Positions 54,874-63,924 of a stretch of 64,000 nt of DNA are shown here, piece by piece. Within the stretch, counting starts at the first letter, position 1. Every line of letters starts with the position of its first letter. The DNA lies in contig JAKPUQ010000098.1 in NCBI GenBank assembly GCA_029572815.1, positions 95,354-159,353 of the forward strand, read 5' to 3'. A program made the translations under genes and the position numbers. Under the pieces are notes generated by a model, which had not been told where the DNA came from, did not search any database, and saw only the letters and a list, made by a program, of their open reading frames with translations. This stretch comes from Bacillota bacterium (GTDB taxonomy: Bacteria; Bacillota; Clostridia; Oscillospirales; Ruminococcaceae).

Positions 54874-55248
54874 TCACTCCTGTTCATCAAGTATATCAAA
54901 CATTACTATAATGTCTTCTTTAGTAAGCTTACACGAGGCGGCAAGCTTTTTTATCTCCAATATGTGTTCCTCTATTTTCTTCAGATGCTGTTCGCGCAAT
55001 ATCTCAGTATTCTGCGGAGCAACAAAGCAGCCCTTTGCGGGAAGCGTATATATCAGGCCTTCGCGCTCAAGCTCGTCATAGGCTCTTTTTGTGGTAACAA
55101 CGCTTATACGCATATCTTTTGCGAGACTTCGGATAGAAGGCAAGGGATCATTTTCCATAAGTTCACCGCTTATGATCAGGTCTTTTATCTGATTATAGAT
55201 CTGATCATAGATCGGAGCACCGCTTCGGTTATCAATAAAAATGTTCAT
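54874..55248 (-). CDS. GntR-family regulator, YtrA type
   Basis: A 124-residue repressor; ATG 55248 after AAGGGAGTG. The winged helix-turn-helix covers residues about 8-75 (PIYDQIYNQIKDLIISGEL, PSIRSLAKDMRISVVTTKRA, GLIYTLPAKGCFV), followed by a short dimerisation helix, with no ligand domain: the YtrA subfamily layout. It heads its own ABC operon, and a 20-bp palindrome overlaps its promoter, so it probably represses itself. Confidence 0.92.
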   Translation of the reverse strand: MNIFIDNRSGAPIYDQIYNQIKDLIISGELMENDPLPSIRSLAKDMRISVVTTKRAYDELEREGLIYTLPAKGCFVAPQNTEILREQHLKKIEEHILEIKKLAASCKLTKEDIIVMFDILDEQE

Positions 55249-55263
55249 CTGTTCACTCCCTTC

Positions 55264-55283
55264 ATACTGTATATATACAGTAT
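55264..55283. promoter_or_regulatory. GntR operator: 20-bp perfect palindrome
   Basis: ATACTGTATATATACAGTAT covers the downstream edge of the -10 and the start site of the operon promoter, the usual place for autorepression. Confidence 0.78.
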
Positions 55284-55307
55284 ACACAGTTAGGACAGAT
55301 TTGTCAA
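55279..55307 (-). promoter_or_regulatory. Promoter of the GntR-ABC operon (minus strand)
   Basis: Reading leftward: TTGACA (55307-55302), 17 bases, TATACT (55284-55279). Confidence 0.85.
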
Positions 55308-55338
55308 GTACTTTTTCAAAAAATTTTTCTGAGAGCGC

Positions 55339-55376
55339 AAAAAATATCCGTACAGAGTGATCTGTACGGATATTCG
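55339..55376 (-). terminator. Terminator of pyrB (minus strand)
   Basis: AATATCCGTACAGA pairs with TCTGTACGGATATT around GTGA, with A/T runs on both sides (TTTTTT on the minus side). Confidence 0.88.
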
Positions 55377-55380
55377 TTTT

Positions 55381-56463
55381 TTATATAAGTTTTCTCTCGT
55401 CACAGTATTCGCACTCAAGCAAAGTTTCATCGCCGCTTGAACGGAAACTCTTTGGGAGGTACTCTTCATGATTGGTGATACATCTTGGATTACTGCATCT
55501 TACGCCGGCAAAAACCTTTCCTTTAAGTGTCTCTGAGGGCTTTTTCTCCTTGAGTATAGTCATTATAAGAGCCATACGCACATACATACCGTACTTGGCC
55601 TGCTTGAAGTACATTGCTCTTTCGTCATCATCCACATCAACCGTGATCTCATCAACTCTCGGCAGGGGATGCATAACGATCATATCCTTATTCGCCAGAA
55701 GCATCTTTTTCTTGTCAAGGACATATGTGTTCTTCTGAGCAAGATACTCTTCCTCGCTTGCAAAGCGCTCCTGCTGTATTCTTGTCATATAGAGTACGTC
55801 GAGACTTCCGATAGCTTCTTCCAGGGTGTTTACCTCGGTAAAGCTGCTTCCGTTCGCCTTGATTATATCCTTTATGTATGCAGGCATTCCAAGCTGAGCT
55901 GTGGAAATGAATACAAACTTATTGTTCTCGAACATACTCAGAGCCTTGCAGAGAGAGTGAACAGTTCTTCCGTTAAGAAGATCGCCGCACATTCCTATAG
56001 TGAGACCTGATAATGTCTTCTTTTCGATTTTCAGAGTGAGCAGATCGGTGAGTGTCTGAGTGGGGTGGAGGTGACCGCCGTCTCCTGCATTGATTACAGA
56101 GCAGTCTGTAGTCAGTGAAGCTGCCTTTGCTGCTCCTGCAATTGGATGACGTATAACAAGGACATCTGCATAATTGCTGACGATCTTTGTAGTATCCTTG
56201 ATTGTCTCACCCTTGGCAACTGATGAATTGGCAGGATTATCAAATCCGATTATCTGTCCGCCAAGTCTTATCATGGCAGTCTGGAAAGACATCTGTGTCC
56301 TGGTGGACGGCTCATAAAAAAGTGTAGCCATTATCTTTCCGTCACATTCATGAGCATAATCAGCAGGTGAGCGGTATATCTTCTCGCCAAGCTCTACCAC
56401 GCTCTTCCACCATGAAACAGGATAATCATTCAGATCGATAAGATGCTGATACTCTGAAAACAT
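55381..56463 (-). CDS. pyrB: Aspartate carbamoyltransferase with a C-terminal PyrI-like zinc domain
   Basis: A 360-residue enzyme of pyrimidine synthesis joining carbamoyl phosphate to aspartate. RBS CGGAGG before ATG 56463. Catalytic motifs: FYEPSTRTQMSF, HLHPTQTLTDLL, MTRIQQERF and MHPLPRVDEI. The catalytic fold ends near residue 310. The remaining 45 residues read VRCSNPRC...LECEYC, giving C-x4-C-x22-C-x2-C, the spacing of the zinc domain of the regulatory chain PyrI. The nucleotide-binding part of PyrI is absent, and no pyrI is nearby. This suggests zinc-stabilised assembly without CTP control (inference). Confidence 0.92.
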   Translation of the reverse strand: MFSEYQHLIDLNDYPVSWWKSVVELGEKIYRSPADYAHECDGKIMATLFYEPSTRTQMSFQTAMIRLGGQIIGFDNPANSSVAKGETIKDTTKIVSNYADVLVIRHPIAGAAKAASLTTDCSVINAGDGGHLHPTQTLTDLLTLKIEKKTLSGLTIGMCGDLLNGRTVHSLCKALSMFENNKFVFISTAQLGMPAYIKDIIKANGSSFTEVNTLEEAIGSLDVLYMTRIQQERFASEEEYLAQKNTYVLDKKKMLLANKDMIVMHPLPRVDEITVDVDDDERAMYFKQAKYGMYVRMALIMTILKEKKPSETLKGKVFAGVRCSNPRCITNHEEYLPKSFRSSGDETLLECEYCDERKLI

Positions 56464-56485
56464 ATTTGAACCTCCGTTGTATTAT

Positions 56486-57154
56486 TTACAGTATTTTACT
56501 GTCGTTTATCATCATTTCAAACTGAACTCCCAGGAACTTAGAAGCTCTTTTACACAGCAGCATACGCTCCATAAATATCTCAAAATATTCGAGTACGGAT
56601 GATATTTCCGTATCGATCTGGAGTTCAAGTATAATAGAGGTCCTGCTGTCATTGAACCTAACATTGGATTTGACAACTGCATAGTTAACACGGTCATGGA
56701 TATCAAAGGTAAGCAGATTGTGATTGCGTACACGGCTTCTCCTTACATCGGTCTTATCTCCGATTATCATTGCAGCCGAAATAGGGTCAAGAGGCTGACC
56801 CGTACCCTCGTCATGGTTTCCGATAGCGGAGATTATAGAGCATATCTCGTCTGCAGGCATACTCAGATTGTCCAGCAGTCTGAAAGCCATGACTGCGCCG
56901 CTCTGGGCATGGTCCACTCTGTTTATGACATTGCCTATATCGTGCATTATGGAGGCTATTTTCGCAAGCTCCACAGTTCTTTCATCGTACCCAAGAGTCT
57001 CAAGTATCATAGCTGATGTATGTGCAATTCTCTCAACATGAGGAAAGGAGTGCTCGGTATATCCCAGCGCCTCAAGAGCCTTGTCGGCACGGCGTATATA
57101 TTCCATTATATCCGGATTTTGTTTTATATATTTATAAGTAACAATACTTGGCAT
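56486..57154 (-). CDS. HD-domain phosphohydrolase
   Basis: A 222-residue protein with AGGAG before its ATG. The metal-binding HD motifs are FPHVERIA (His), IMHDIGNV (His-Asp) and GNHDEG, followed by an Asp near VDHAQSG and a C-terminal alpha/beta region. The sequence resembles single-domain HD enzymes on nucleotides rather than RelA or c-di-GMP HD-GYP enzymes (no GYP). Substrate unknown. It lies between asnB and pyrB in the same direction with small gaps. Confidence 0.82.
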   Translation of the reverse strand: MPSIVTYKYIKQNPDIMEYIRRADKALEALGYTEHSFPHVERIAHTSAMILETLGYDERTVELAKIASIMHDIGNVINRVDHAQSGAVMAFRLLDNLSMPADEICSIISAIGNHDEGTGQPLDPISAAMIIGDKTDVRRSRVRNHNLLTFDIHDRVNYAVVKSNVRFNDSRTSIILELQIDTEISSVLEYFEIFMERMLLCKRASKFLGVQFEMMINDSKIL

Positions 57155-57169
57155 ATTATCTCCTGTAGA

Positions 57170-59041
57170 TCAATATTTTCCGTTGTTTTCAAAATAGACC
57201 TTATACCATACAAGGAAGATGAAAACAGTCCATATCTTACGGCTGTTATCTGCCTTGCCTGCACGGTGGTCATCAAGAAGCTTCAGAAGGGGAGCGGTAT
57301 TGAAGAACTTCCGGGAACTCTCACCCTCAAAATAGCCCTTTACCAGCTCATAGTACTTATCTTCCTTGAGCCATACTCTTATAGGAACAGGGAAGCCCAG
57401 CTTCTTCTTTGCTGCTGTTTTTGCGGTCTGCTCGGGAGTATCCTTCTTTGCAGCCAGACGCATAGCGTACTTTGTGATGTAATTGGTCTCATCAGTACCC
57501 TTATCATGAGTAACTCTGTATTTTGTAGGTATCTTCTCCGCAAGAGCCATGACCTCCTTATCAAGGAAGGGGACTCTCAGTTCAAGAGAATTGGCCATAC
57601 TCATTTTATCAGCCTTGAGGAGTATATCTCCTGCCATCCACATATGGAGATCAAGATACTGCATTTTTGTTACGTCATCCTTGCCCTTTACGTTTTTGTA
57701 AAAATGAGCTGTTATTTCAGTAGGATCGGGAGCTTCTGTAGTAATTTTCAGAAGTGCCTTTCTGTCAGCGGGGGTAAACATATAGGCATTACCTATAAAT
57801 CGCTCCTCAACGTCCTTGCCCTTGCGGACAAAGAAATTGACTCCGCGTTTCGCAGGAAGCTTTGAAGCAATCTTGCCGATACCTCTTTTTACAGGGCGCG
57901 GCAGCTTATCGTACAGAGTACCATCAGGATCACTGTAAACGTTATATCCGCCGAATATCTCGTCAGCACCTTCACCCGAGAGAACGACCTTGAGTTTTTC
58001 TGAGGCTATATTGCAGACAAAATATAGTGCAACAGCAGAAGGGTCTGCAAGAGGTTCATCCATATGGTACTGTATCATTGAAAGGCTGTCCCAGTATTCC
58101 TCGGGAGTGATGACCTTGCTGGTATTTTCTTTTCCGATAGCAGCTGAGAAGTTCTTTGCCCAGCCTATCTCGTTATATTTTTCATCGCTGCCGAATCCGA
58201 CCGTAAAGGTCTTGTCAACATCGGCGATTGCAGCTACATAGCTTGAATCAACGCCGCTGGAGAGGAATGAGCCGACCTCAACATCGGCTATTTTATGAGC
58301 CTCAACGGAGTTATGGAATGTATCGGAGATCATATTCACCCACTCATCAAGCTGCGGCTTGCCGTCGGCGTTAAATTTTACGTCCCAATATCGCTTAGCT
58401 TCAAATTTTCCGTCCTTGAATCGGAAATAATGAGCAGGAGGAAGCTTGTAAACATTTTTAAAGAAAGTTTCGGAAGTAGGGGAGTACTGGAAGGTGAGAT
58501 AGTTCTCAAGTGTTGTTGTGTTCAGTTCTTTAGTGAAATTAGGATGTTCAAGGAAGCTCTTTATCTCTGAGCCGAACATCAGCGTACCATTCATATTTGC
58601 ATAGTACATTGGCTTGATACCAAAAAAGTCTCTTGCGCCGAAAAGCTCTTTTTTATTTTTGTCCCAGATAACGAATGAAAACATACCTCTGAGCATATTC
58701 AGAAGCTTTTCACCGTATTCCTCGTAACCGTGTATAAGTACCTCTGTATCGGTGTTTGTCCTGAAGCAGTGACCCGCTTCAACAAGTTTTTCGCGTATAT
58801 CCTTATAGTTATATATCTCACCATTAAAGATTATAACAAGCGAATTATCCTCGTTAAAGATAGGCTGATCTCCGCTTGAACTTATATCAATGATACTCAG
58901 TCTTCTGTGACCGAGAGCAATATCATCATCTATGTATTTGCCCTCAGCGTCAGGACCTCTGTGTCTTATACGGTCCATCATTTTCTCAAGAACTTCGTCA
59001 GTATTGTCAATATTATTCGTAAAGCCTACAATCCCACACAT
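57170..59041 (-). CDS. asnB: Asparagine synthase (glutamine-hydrolysing)
   Basis: A 623-residue enzyme. ATG 59041 gives MCGIVGF with the N-terminal catalytic Cys, after CGGAGGT. The glutaminase domain covers about 1-200 (RHRGPDAEG, FNGEIYNY). The synthetase domain has the PP-loop SSGVDSSYVAA and LSGEGADEIFGGY, and RVPFLDKEVM. It could also serve cell-wall amidation (AsnB-type amidotransferases). Own promoter; followed by the HD gene after 15 bases. Confidence 0.96.
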   Translation of the reverse strand: MCGIVGFTNNIDNTDEVLEKMMDRIRHRGPDAEGKYIDDDIALGHRRLSIIDISSSGDQPIFNEDNSLVIIFNGEIYNYKDIREKLVEAGHCFRTNTDTEVLIHGYEEYGEKLLNMLRGMFSFVIWDKNKKELFGARDFFGIKPMYYANMNGTLMFGSEIKSFLEHPNFTKELNTTTLENYLTFQYSPTSETFFKNVYKLPPAHYFRFKDGKFEAKRYWDVKFNADGKPQLDEWVNMISDTFHNSVEAHKIADVEVGSFLSSGVDSSYVAAIADVDKTFTVGFGSDEKYNEIGWAKNFSAAIGKENTSKVITPEEYWDSLSMIQYHMDEPLADPSAVALYFVCNIASEKLKVVLSGEGADEIFGGYNVYSDPDGTLYDKLPRPVKRGIGKIASKLPAKRGVNFFVRKGKDVEERFIGNAYMFTPADRKALLKITTEAPDPTEITAHFYKNVKGKDDVTKMQYLDLHMWMAGDILLKADKMSMANSLELRVPFLDKEVMALAEKIPTKYRVTHDKGTDETNYITKYAMRLAAKKDTPEQTAKTAAKKKLGFPVPIRVWLKEDKYYELVKGYFEGESSRKFFNTAPLLKLLDDHRAGKADNSRKIWTVFIFLVWYKVYFENNGKY

Positions 59042-59085
59042 GAAAGGATTACCTCCGATTTTCTATCTAATAAATCTCCCAAAAT

Positions 59086-59114
59086 ATTATACTACAAATC
59101 AGATGATTTTGCAA
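59086..59114 (-). promoter_or_regulatory. Promoter of asnB (minus strand)
   Basis: Reading leftward: TTGCAA (59114-59109), 17 bases, TATAAT (59091-59086). It starts just after the recombinase stop codon. Confidence 0.78.
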
Positions 59115-59137
59115 CAGTAAAACAGCTCTTTTACATA

Positions 59138-60127
59138 TTATTTATCATCATCACTCTCAGATGTTACTTTTGCAAGAGGATTGCTCTCGATAGCGTTTCT
59201 TACGTTCTCATCATTAAGATGAGTATATATCTCTGTAGTGGAGATACTTGCGTGACCGAGAAGCTCCTTGAGAGTAAGAACATCTGCATCTCCGTACTGA
59301 TACATAAGTGTTGCGGCTGTGTGACGAAGCTTGTGTGTGGTTATACCCTTACCATCAAGATTTGCTTTTTGAAGAGTTTCCTCAACTATCTGCTGAACAC
59401 GTCTTTTTGAGATGCGCCTGTTCTGGTTGCTTATAAACAGTGCGGGCTCATCAGCTGCCTTGGGATTATTCTTCCGGATTTCAAGGTACTTGTTAAGAGC
59501 GTCGATGCAGGCGGTATTCAGATATACCATACGCTCCTTGCTTCGCTTTCCAAGTACCTTAAGTCGATTTTCATAAAAATCTATATCCTTTATATTAATG
59601 CCTACAAGCTCGCTGAGACGCATACCACAGTTAAGGAAAAGAGTTATGATACAGTAATCACGCTTTGAATCGGCACTGTCAGCAGTTTCCAGAAGCCGTA
59701 AGCTTTCGTTCAGAGAAAGGAATTTCGGTAAAGAAGCCTTTGGTACAGGGACATCAAGGTCCTTTGTGGGATTATTTTCAATGATATGTGCAACTTTTTC
59801 CAGATATTTGAAGAAGCTCCGAAGAGATGATATCTTCCTGTAGCGGGCTCTGTCCTTATTTTTGCGTTCATCCGAAGTGTAAAAAATGAAATTGTATATG
59901 TCCGAAACTGTTATTTTTCTGAGATCTGCCACAGTCATATCCCGGATCTCTATTTCCTCAAGCGGCTTGCCTGTGTTATGCGCGTTCTCATAAATAAACC
60001 GCAGAAACAAGCGTATATCTGTGTAGTATTCTTCAATAGTCCTTTGAGCAAGAAGTTTAACTATTTTCATATGGACCAGATAATCATTGAGAAATTCAGG
60101 ATTATCGGGGGAGTTAAGATTATTCAT
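59138..60127 (-). CDS. Tyrosine recombinase, XerC/XerD type
   Basis: A 329-residue recombinase. The SAM-like N-terminal core-binding domain covers about 5-120. Catalytic residues: Arg in CGMRLSELVG, His-x-x-Arg in HKLRHTAATLM, His in LGHASISTTEIY, and nucleophile Tyr in EIYTHL. The length, slightly over the usual 295-310, fits chromosomal Xer enzymes more than phage integrases. No att-like repeats or phage genes are near. It overlaps the NUDIX gene by 4 bases, so it is probably a housekeeping chromosome-resolution enzyme. Confidence 0.9.
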   Translation of the reverse strand: MNNLNSPDNPEFLNDYLVHMKIVKLLAQRTIEEYYTDIRLFLRFIYENAHNTGKPLEEIEIRDMTVADLRKITVSDIYNFIFYTSDERKNKDRARYRKISSLRSFFKYLEKVAHIIENNPTKDLDVPVPKASLPKFLSLNESLRLLETADSADSKRDYCIITLFLNCGMRLSELVGINIKDIDFYENRLKVLGKRSKERMVYLNTACIDALNKYLEIRKNNPKAADEPALFISNQNRRISKRRVQQIVEETLQKANLDGKGITTHKLRHTAATLMYQYGDADVLTLKELLGHASISTTEIYTHLNDENVRNAIESNPLAKVTSESDDDK

Positions 60128-60624
60128 AATATCCCGTCCTTTACAAGTAATTCAAGAACTAGTGACTCACGCTCTATAAGGTATTCATCATAATCAGAAT
60201 GGTCATGTGTTCTGTTAACTGAAATAGCATAATCTGGTGACACGTATTCAAGCACAAATCCTTCATTAGCCTCATATTCATCAAACGACTGCTGATTTTC
60301 GTCTGATAATACATCACATAAATAATAAAAGTTTTCCTGCTCAAAAATGACGTTTTCTTCAAAACGGCTTTTCTGTATCCGCAGAACTGAACCATACTCG
60401 GCAACAGAAGGCACTGAAACTGTCAAACCGATCTCTTCAGTGATCTCGCGTTTAAGAGTCTCTATGTGAGCTTCGTCATTTTCAATTCCACCGCCTGGAA
60501 ACTTATAATAATCAAACTTTCTGCTGTAAACCATAGCTACTTTTTTATCTTTATTGATTATAACGCCACGTACAGATGGTCGTTTGTATCTTTTCCAGCT
60601 ATTATCGTAATCCTTTTGATCCAT
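60124..60624 (-). CDS. NUDIX hydrolase, second copy
   Basis: A 166-residue protein if the ATG at 60624 (MDQKDYDNSWKRY) is used; upstream ATGs at 60651 and 60642 are possible but lack a good ribosome site. The NUDIX box is GGGIENDEAHIETLKREITE followed by EIGL. It differs from the NUDIX protein at 39766. Substrate unknown. It is the first gene of a unit running into the recombinase, behind a strong inverted repeat. Confidence 0.82.
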   Translation of the reverse strand: MDQKDYDNSWKRYKRPSVRGVIINKDKKVAMVYSRKFDYYKFPGGGIENDEAHIETLKREITEEIGLTVSVPSVAEYGSVLRIQKSRFEENVIFEQENFYYLCDVLSDENQQSFDEYEANEGFVLEYVSPDYAISVNRTHDHSDYDEYLIERESLVLELLVKDGIL

Positions 60625-60667
60625 TATAAATAGACGCCTCATATTTCTCATCTGTTTAATATTCGCT

Positions 60668-60703
60668 CAAACTTTCACCAAACTTTGATTTGGTGAAAGT
60701 TTG
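60668..60703. repeat. 15-bp perfect inverted repeat in the NUDIX-xer leader
   Basis: CAAACTTTCACCAAA (60668-60682) and TTTGGTGAAAGTTTG (60689-60703) are perfect reverse complements around CTTTGA. In the minus-strand transcript it would form a hairpin near the 5' end, with no T run on that side, so it is an operator or RNA-stability element. Confidence 0.65.
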
Positions 60704-60723
60704 TCTCTTTTTTCATTAGTTCT

Positions 60724-60752
60724 ATTATATCACTTCTCTTTTGATTTTTCAA
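60724..60752 (-). promoter_or_regulatory. Promoter of the NUDIX-xer unit (minus strand)
   Basis: Reading leftward: TTGAAA (60752-60747), 17 bases, TATAAT (60729-60724). Confidence 0.8.
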
Positions 60753-60773
60753 GGAAATTCATACTATAGCTAT

Positions 60774-60801
60774 AAAAAAGCTCCCTGAAATCAGGGAGCT
60801 T
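60774..60801 (-). terminator. Terminator of the aquaporin gene (minus strand)
   Basis: AAGCTCCCTG pairs with CAGGGAGCTT around AAAT, with TTTTTT following on the minus side. Confidence 0.88.
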
Positions 60802-60807
60802 AGGATC

Positions 60808-61600
60808 TTATTTCTTTTTCTTCTTGTTAGAATTATTTTTTGGACCTGTTGTTTTAGCGGGAGTAACTGTCTTAGCAACTGCAGGCTTTTCTGCAACAGG
60901 CTTTACAGCTTTGTTTGAAGACTCAAGGAACTTATAAACAAATGCTGCAATTAATGCGCCTACAAAAGGTCCAACAATAAATACCCAAAGATCTCCGAGA
61001 GCATCGCCGCCGGCTAAAAGTGCGGGACCAAGGCTTCGTGCAGGATTTACAGATGTACCTGTAAGGCCTATTCCGAAGATATGCACCAGTGTAAGTGTAA
61101 GACCGATTATAAGTCCGCCGAACGAACCGTGGTTAGCTTTTTTAGAAGTAACGCCAAGAATAGTCATTACAAAGATAAATGTAAGAAGAATCTCTACAAG
61201 GATTCCTGCACCTGCATTTCCGTTGACGCCTGCGAGTCCGTTTGCTCCGTAACCGCCTGTCATATCTGTAACATCACCAAGATTGAAGATAGCCTTGAGC
61301 ATACCTGCGCCTGCGATAGCGCCGACACACTGTGAAATTACATATCCAATAAAGTCTGTGAATGTCATGCCTCCTGTAAGAAGAACTCCGAGAGATACTG
61401 CAGGGTTTATGTGGCAGCCGGAAATGTTTCCGATACAGTAAGCCATGCCGACTATCACAAGACCAAAAGCGAGTGCGGTAAGGATGTATCCCCCCGCCTG
61501 ATGTTGCGTCGCAGCCTACCAGCATTGCCGTACCGCAGCCGAGAAGCACAAGTACAAATGTACCAATGACTTCAGCGATGTACTTTTTGATTGATTCCAT
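60808..61600 (-). pseudogene. Aquaporin (MIP family), interrupted by a +1 frameshift
   Basis: RBS AAGGAGG before ATG 61600. The first frame gives ESIKKYIAEVIGTFVLVLLG, then shifts at the six-G run (61490-61495). With one G removed the protein continues as TSGGYILTALAFGLVIVG and joins the 60808-61458 frame, giving about 263 residues with both NPA boxes (GCHINPAVSLG and SVNPARSLG) and six membrane helices. The tail is Pro/Ala/Lys-rich, ending KKKKK. Apart from one base the gene is intact, so a sequence error is plausible. An IS21 element lies directly upstream of the ribosome site. Confidence 0.85.
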
Positions 61601-61619
61601 ATTTTTGCCTCCTTATGTA

Positions 61620-61674
61620 TGCTAAAATAAAACTGAGCCAGATATGGCACAAATGATAATAAAAAAGTGAGCCA
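61620..61674. repeat. IS21 left terminal repeats
   Basis: TGAGCCA boxes at 61634-61640 and 61668-61674 (AATAAAAAAGTGAGCCA for the second) match the boxes at the other end. Confidence 0.75.
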
Positions 61675-61732
61675 CTAATAATAAAAATCCTGTATAATAA
61701 GAGAAAGAGCTTGTGTACAGGAGGAACAAGGA

Positions 61733-63181
61733 GTGGCAATAGCAATGGAGATCTATGAAAAGATCAGATATTATCGGGAGCATACTGACTACAGTCAGCG
61801 TAATGTAGCAAAGATACTTGGTGTATCACGCAATACAGTAAAGAAATACTGGGAGGGGCAGACCGTTCCGTGGGAACGAAAGCCCGGCAGCGGCAGGAAG
61901 AACGATATCATTACCGATGAAGTCAAAGCCTTCATAATAAAATGCATAGAATCTGATAAGAAAGCACCACGGAAGCAGCACCATACAGCTCATAAGATAT
62001 ACGAACGTCTGGTTGCTGAATACGGCTTTGAGGGCTGTGAAGCCTCTGTAAGAAGAACTGTAGCGGAGCTTCGCTGCAATACTCATGATATATTTGTACC
62101 GCTGTCATACGAACCTGCCGAAGCTGTACAGATCGACTGGGGTGAAGCTACTGTTATCATCGATGGCTGCAAACAGAAGATACAGATATGGTGTATGCGT
62201 GAATGCTACAGCGGAGATATATTTGTAACTGCCTTCTATCGGCAGAATGAAGAAAGCTTTCTTGAAGGAATAGTAAAGGGACTTGACCATTTTGGAGGAA
62301 CTCCGCAGAAGATCATCTTCGACAACGCTCGTGTCGCTGTAAAAGAAGGCTTTGGACATCATGCCAAAGCGACTGATAAGTATCTTTCTCTTTCAGCTCA
62401 TTATTCGTTCAGACCGGTGTTCTGCAATCCTGCACAGGGTCATGAAAAAGGTCTTGTAGAAGGTCTGGTAGGACTTGTCAGAAGAAACTTTTTCGTGCCT
62501 GTGCCGAATATATCAACCATAGAAGAGCTCAATACAAAACTGCTTGAATATTGTAGTATGTACAGGAACCATAAGATATCCGGCAAAAGCATGACCGTCG
62601 GAGAAATGGCCGAAAACTGCAAAGAACGCTGGATACCTTTACCCCCGTATCGCTATGATACATCAAACACGATTCAGGTCAAGGCTGATGATTTCTCACT
62701 TGTGAGATTTGATCATAACAAGTATTCAGTTCCTTATCAATATAGCTCCAAAACTATAACAGTCAAAGGCAGCGGCAATAAGGTAAGAATGATGTTTGGT
62801 GGAAATCTCATAGCTGAATATGACCGTGATTATCACCACAATTGCACTCATTACTGCCTTGAACACTACATAGGACTTATCGAAAAACGACCAAGAAGCG
62901 TTTACAATGCTGCGCCGATAAAGGAGACTGTTCCAAAGGAATTTTATCAATTCCTGATGAAACTCGATAATCCTAAAGAGATCGTTAAAGCATTGAGACT
63001 GTATCTTGATACGGGAAACGAATTACTAAAGCACTTGCCTTATGTAGATTCCTATGATACACTATACGCCTGTGTTAGTGGTAATACGGTAAAAAATGTG
63101 CCGATAGAATCATCAGTAAAGATAATACTGCCGGATCTTAAACGATATGATTCACTGCTGAAAGGTGGTGATACAGTATGA
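61733..63181 (+). CDS. istA: IS21-family transposase IstA
   Basis: A 482-residue DDE transposase. GTG 61733 follows AGGAGGA; an ATG at 61745 is the alternative. An N-terminal helix-turn-helix (QRNVAKILGVSRNTVKKYW) binds the ends. The catalytic triad is visible: Asp in AVQIDWGEA, Asp in IIFDNARVA, and Glu in GHEKGLVEGLVG. The C-terminal beta-barrel follows. No frameshift or truncation is seen. Confidence 0.95.
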   Translation: MAIAMEIYEKIRYYREHTDYSQRNVAKILGVSRNTVKKYWEGQTVPWERKPGSGRKNDIITDEVKAFIIKCIESDKKAPRKQHHTAHKIYERLVAEYGFEGCEASVRRTVAELRCNTHDIFVPLSYEPAEAVQIDWGEATVIIDGCKQKIQIWCMRECYSGDIFVTAFYRQNEESFLEGIVKGLDHFGGTPQKIIFDNARVAVKEGFGHHAKATDKYLSLSAHYSFRPVFCNPAQGHEKGLVEGLVGLVRRNFFVPVPNISTIEELNTKLLEYCSMYRNHKISGKSMTVGEMAENCKERWIPLPPYRYDTSNTIQVKADDFSLVRFDHNKYSVPYQYSSKTITVKGSGNKVRMMFGGNLIAEYDRDYHHNCTHYCLEHYIGLIEKRPRSVYNAAPIKETVPKEFYQFLMKLDNPKEIVKALRLYLDTGNELLKHLPYVDSYDTLYACVSGNTVKNVPIESSVKIILPDLKRYDSLLKGGDTV

Positions 63182-63924
63182 ACAGTGTACAGAAAGAAAC
63201 GATCAAACTTTACGCCAAGCAGCTCAGAGTACCTACTTTTAATAACTACGATAAGGTCATAAGGCAGCTTTCAACTGAGGACGGTTATGAGCAATTCCTG
63301 ATAGAGCTGATGAAACAGGAACTTGCAGAACGCTCGGTAACAGGTCAGAAACGCAGGATAAAAGCTGCAAAATTCCCGTCGCTGAAAACACTTGATGAGT
63401 TTGATATGACAAGGCTTGAAAACGTCAGCGAAAGTACAATACGGCAGCTCGCTTCCTGTGACTTCATAAAACAGCGTCAGAATATCGTTATGATAGGCAA
63501 TCCCGGAAGCGGAAAGACACATCTGTCGATCGCTCTGGGTATGAATGCCTGTGAAGCGGGATACCGTGTAAAATTTTACACTGCGGTCAATCTCGCATCT
63601 GAACTTGCAGAAGCTGTTCAGATGAACAGGCTTTCAAGGCTGGAGAAAAGTCTCAGTAAGATAGATTTGTTGATAATCGATGAGCTTAGTTACCTGACTT
63701 TCAACAGATATCAGTCGGAGATGCTATTCCAAATCATATCCGAACGTTCAGAGAGAGCCAGCGTGATAATCAGCACAAATCTTGAATTTTCAGAATGGAC
63801 GCAGCTTTTTGAAAACGAGATGATGCTTGCTGCACTCATTGACAGAGTCACTTTCAGATCCTTCGTTCTTAATATGAACTGCAGCTCATCTTACCGTATC
63901 GACTCGACCATGAATAATGATTAG
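63178..63924 (+). CDS. istB: IS21-family helper ATPase IstB
   Basis: A 248-residue AAA+ protein that directs IstA to targets. It overlaps istA by 4 bases (ATGA). Walker A is GNPGSGKTHLSIALG and Walker B LLIIDELSYL; the sensor region reads VIISTNLEFSEW. The length is normal for the family. The N-terminal helical region (1-95) contacts IstA and DNA. Confidence 0.95.
   Translation: MNSVQKETIKLYAKQLRVPTFNNYDKVIRQLSTEDGYEQFLIELMKQELAERSVTGQKRRIKAAKFPSLKTLDEFDMTRLENVSESTIRQLASCDFIKQRQNIVMIGNPGSGKTHLSIALGMNACEAGYRVKFYTAVNLASELAEAVQMNRLSRLEKSLSKIDLLIIDELSYLTFNRYQSEMLFQIISERSERASVIISTNLEFSEWTQLFENEMMLAALIDRVTFRSFVLNMNCSSSYRIDSTMNND

Noticed and set aside
57020-57865. 281-residue forward ORF opposite asnB
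   Set aside because: Shadow of asnB; the reverse gene has all catalytic motifs.
59138-60127. Integrase of a prophage or integrative element
   Set aside because: No phage, conjugation or att-like repeats nearby; length and context fit a chromosomal Xer recombinase.
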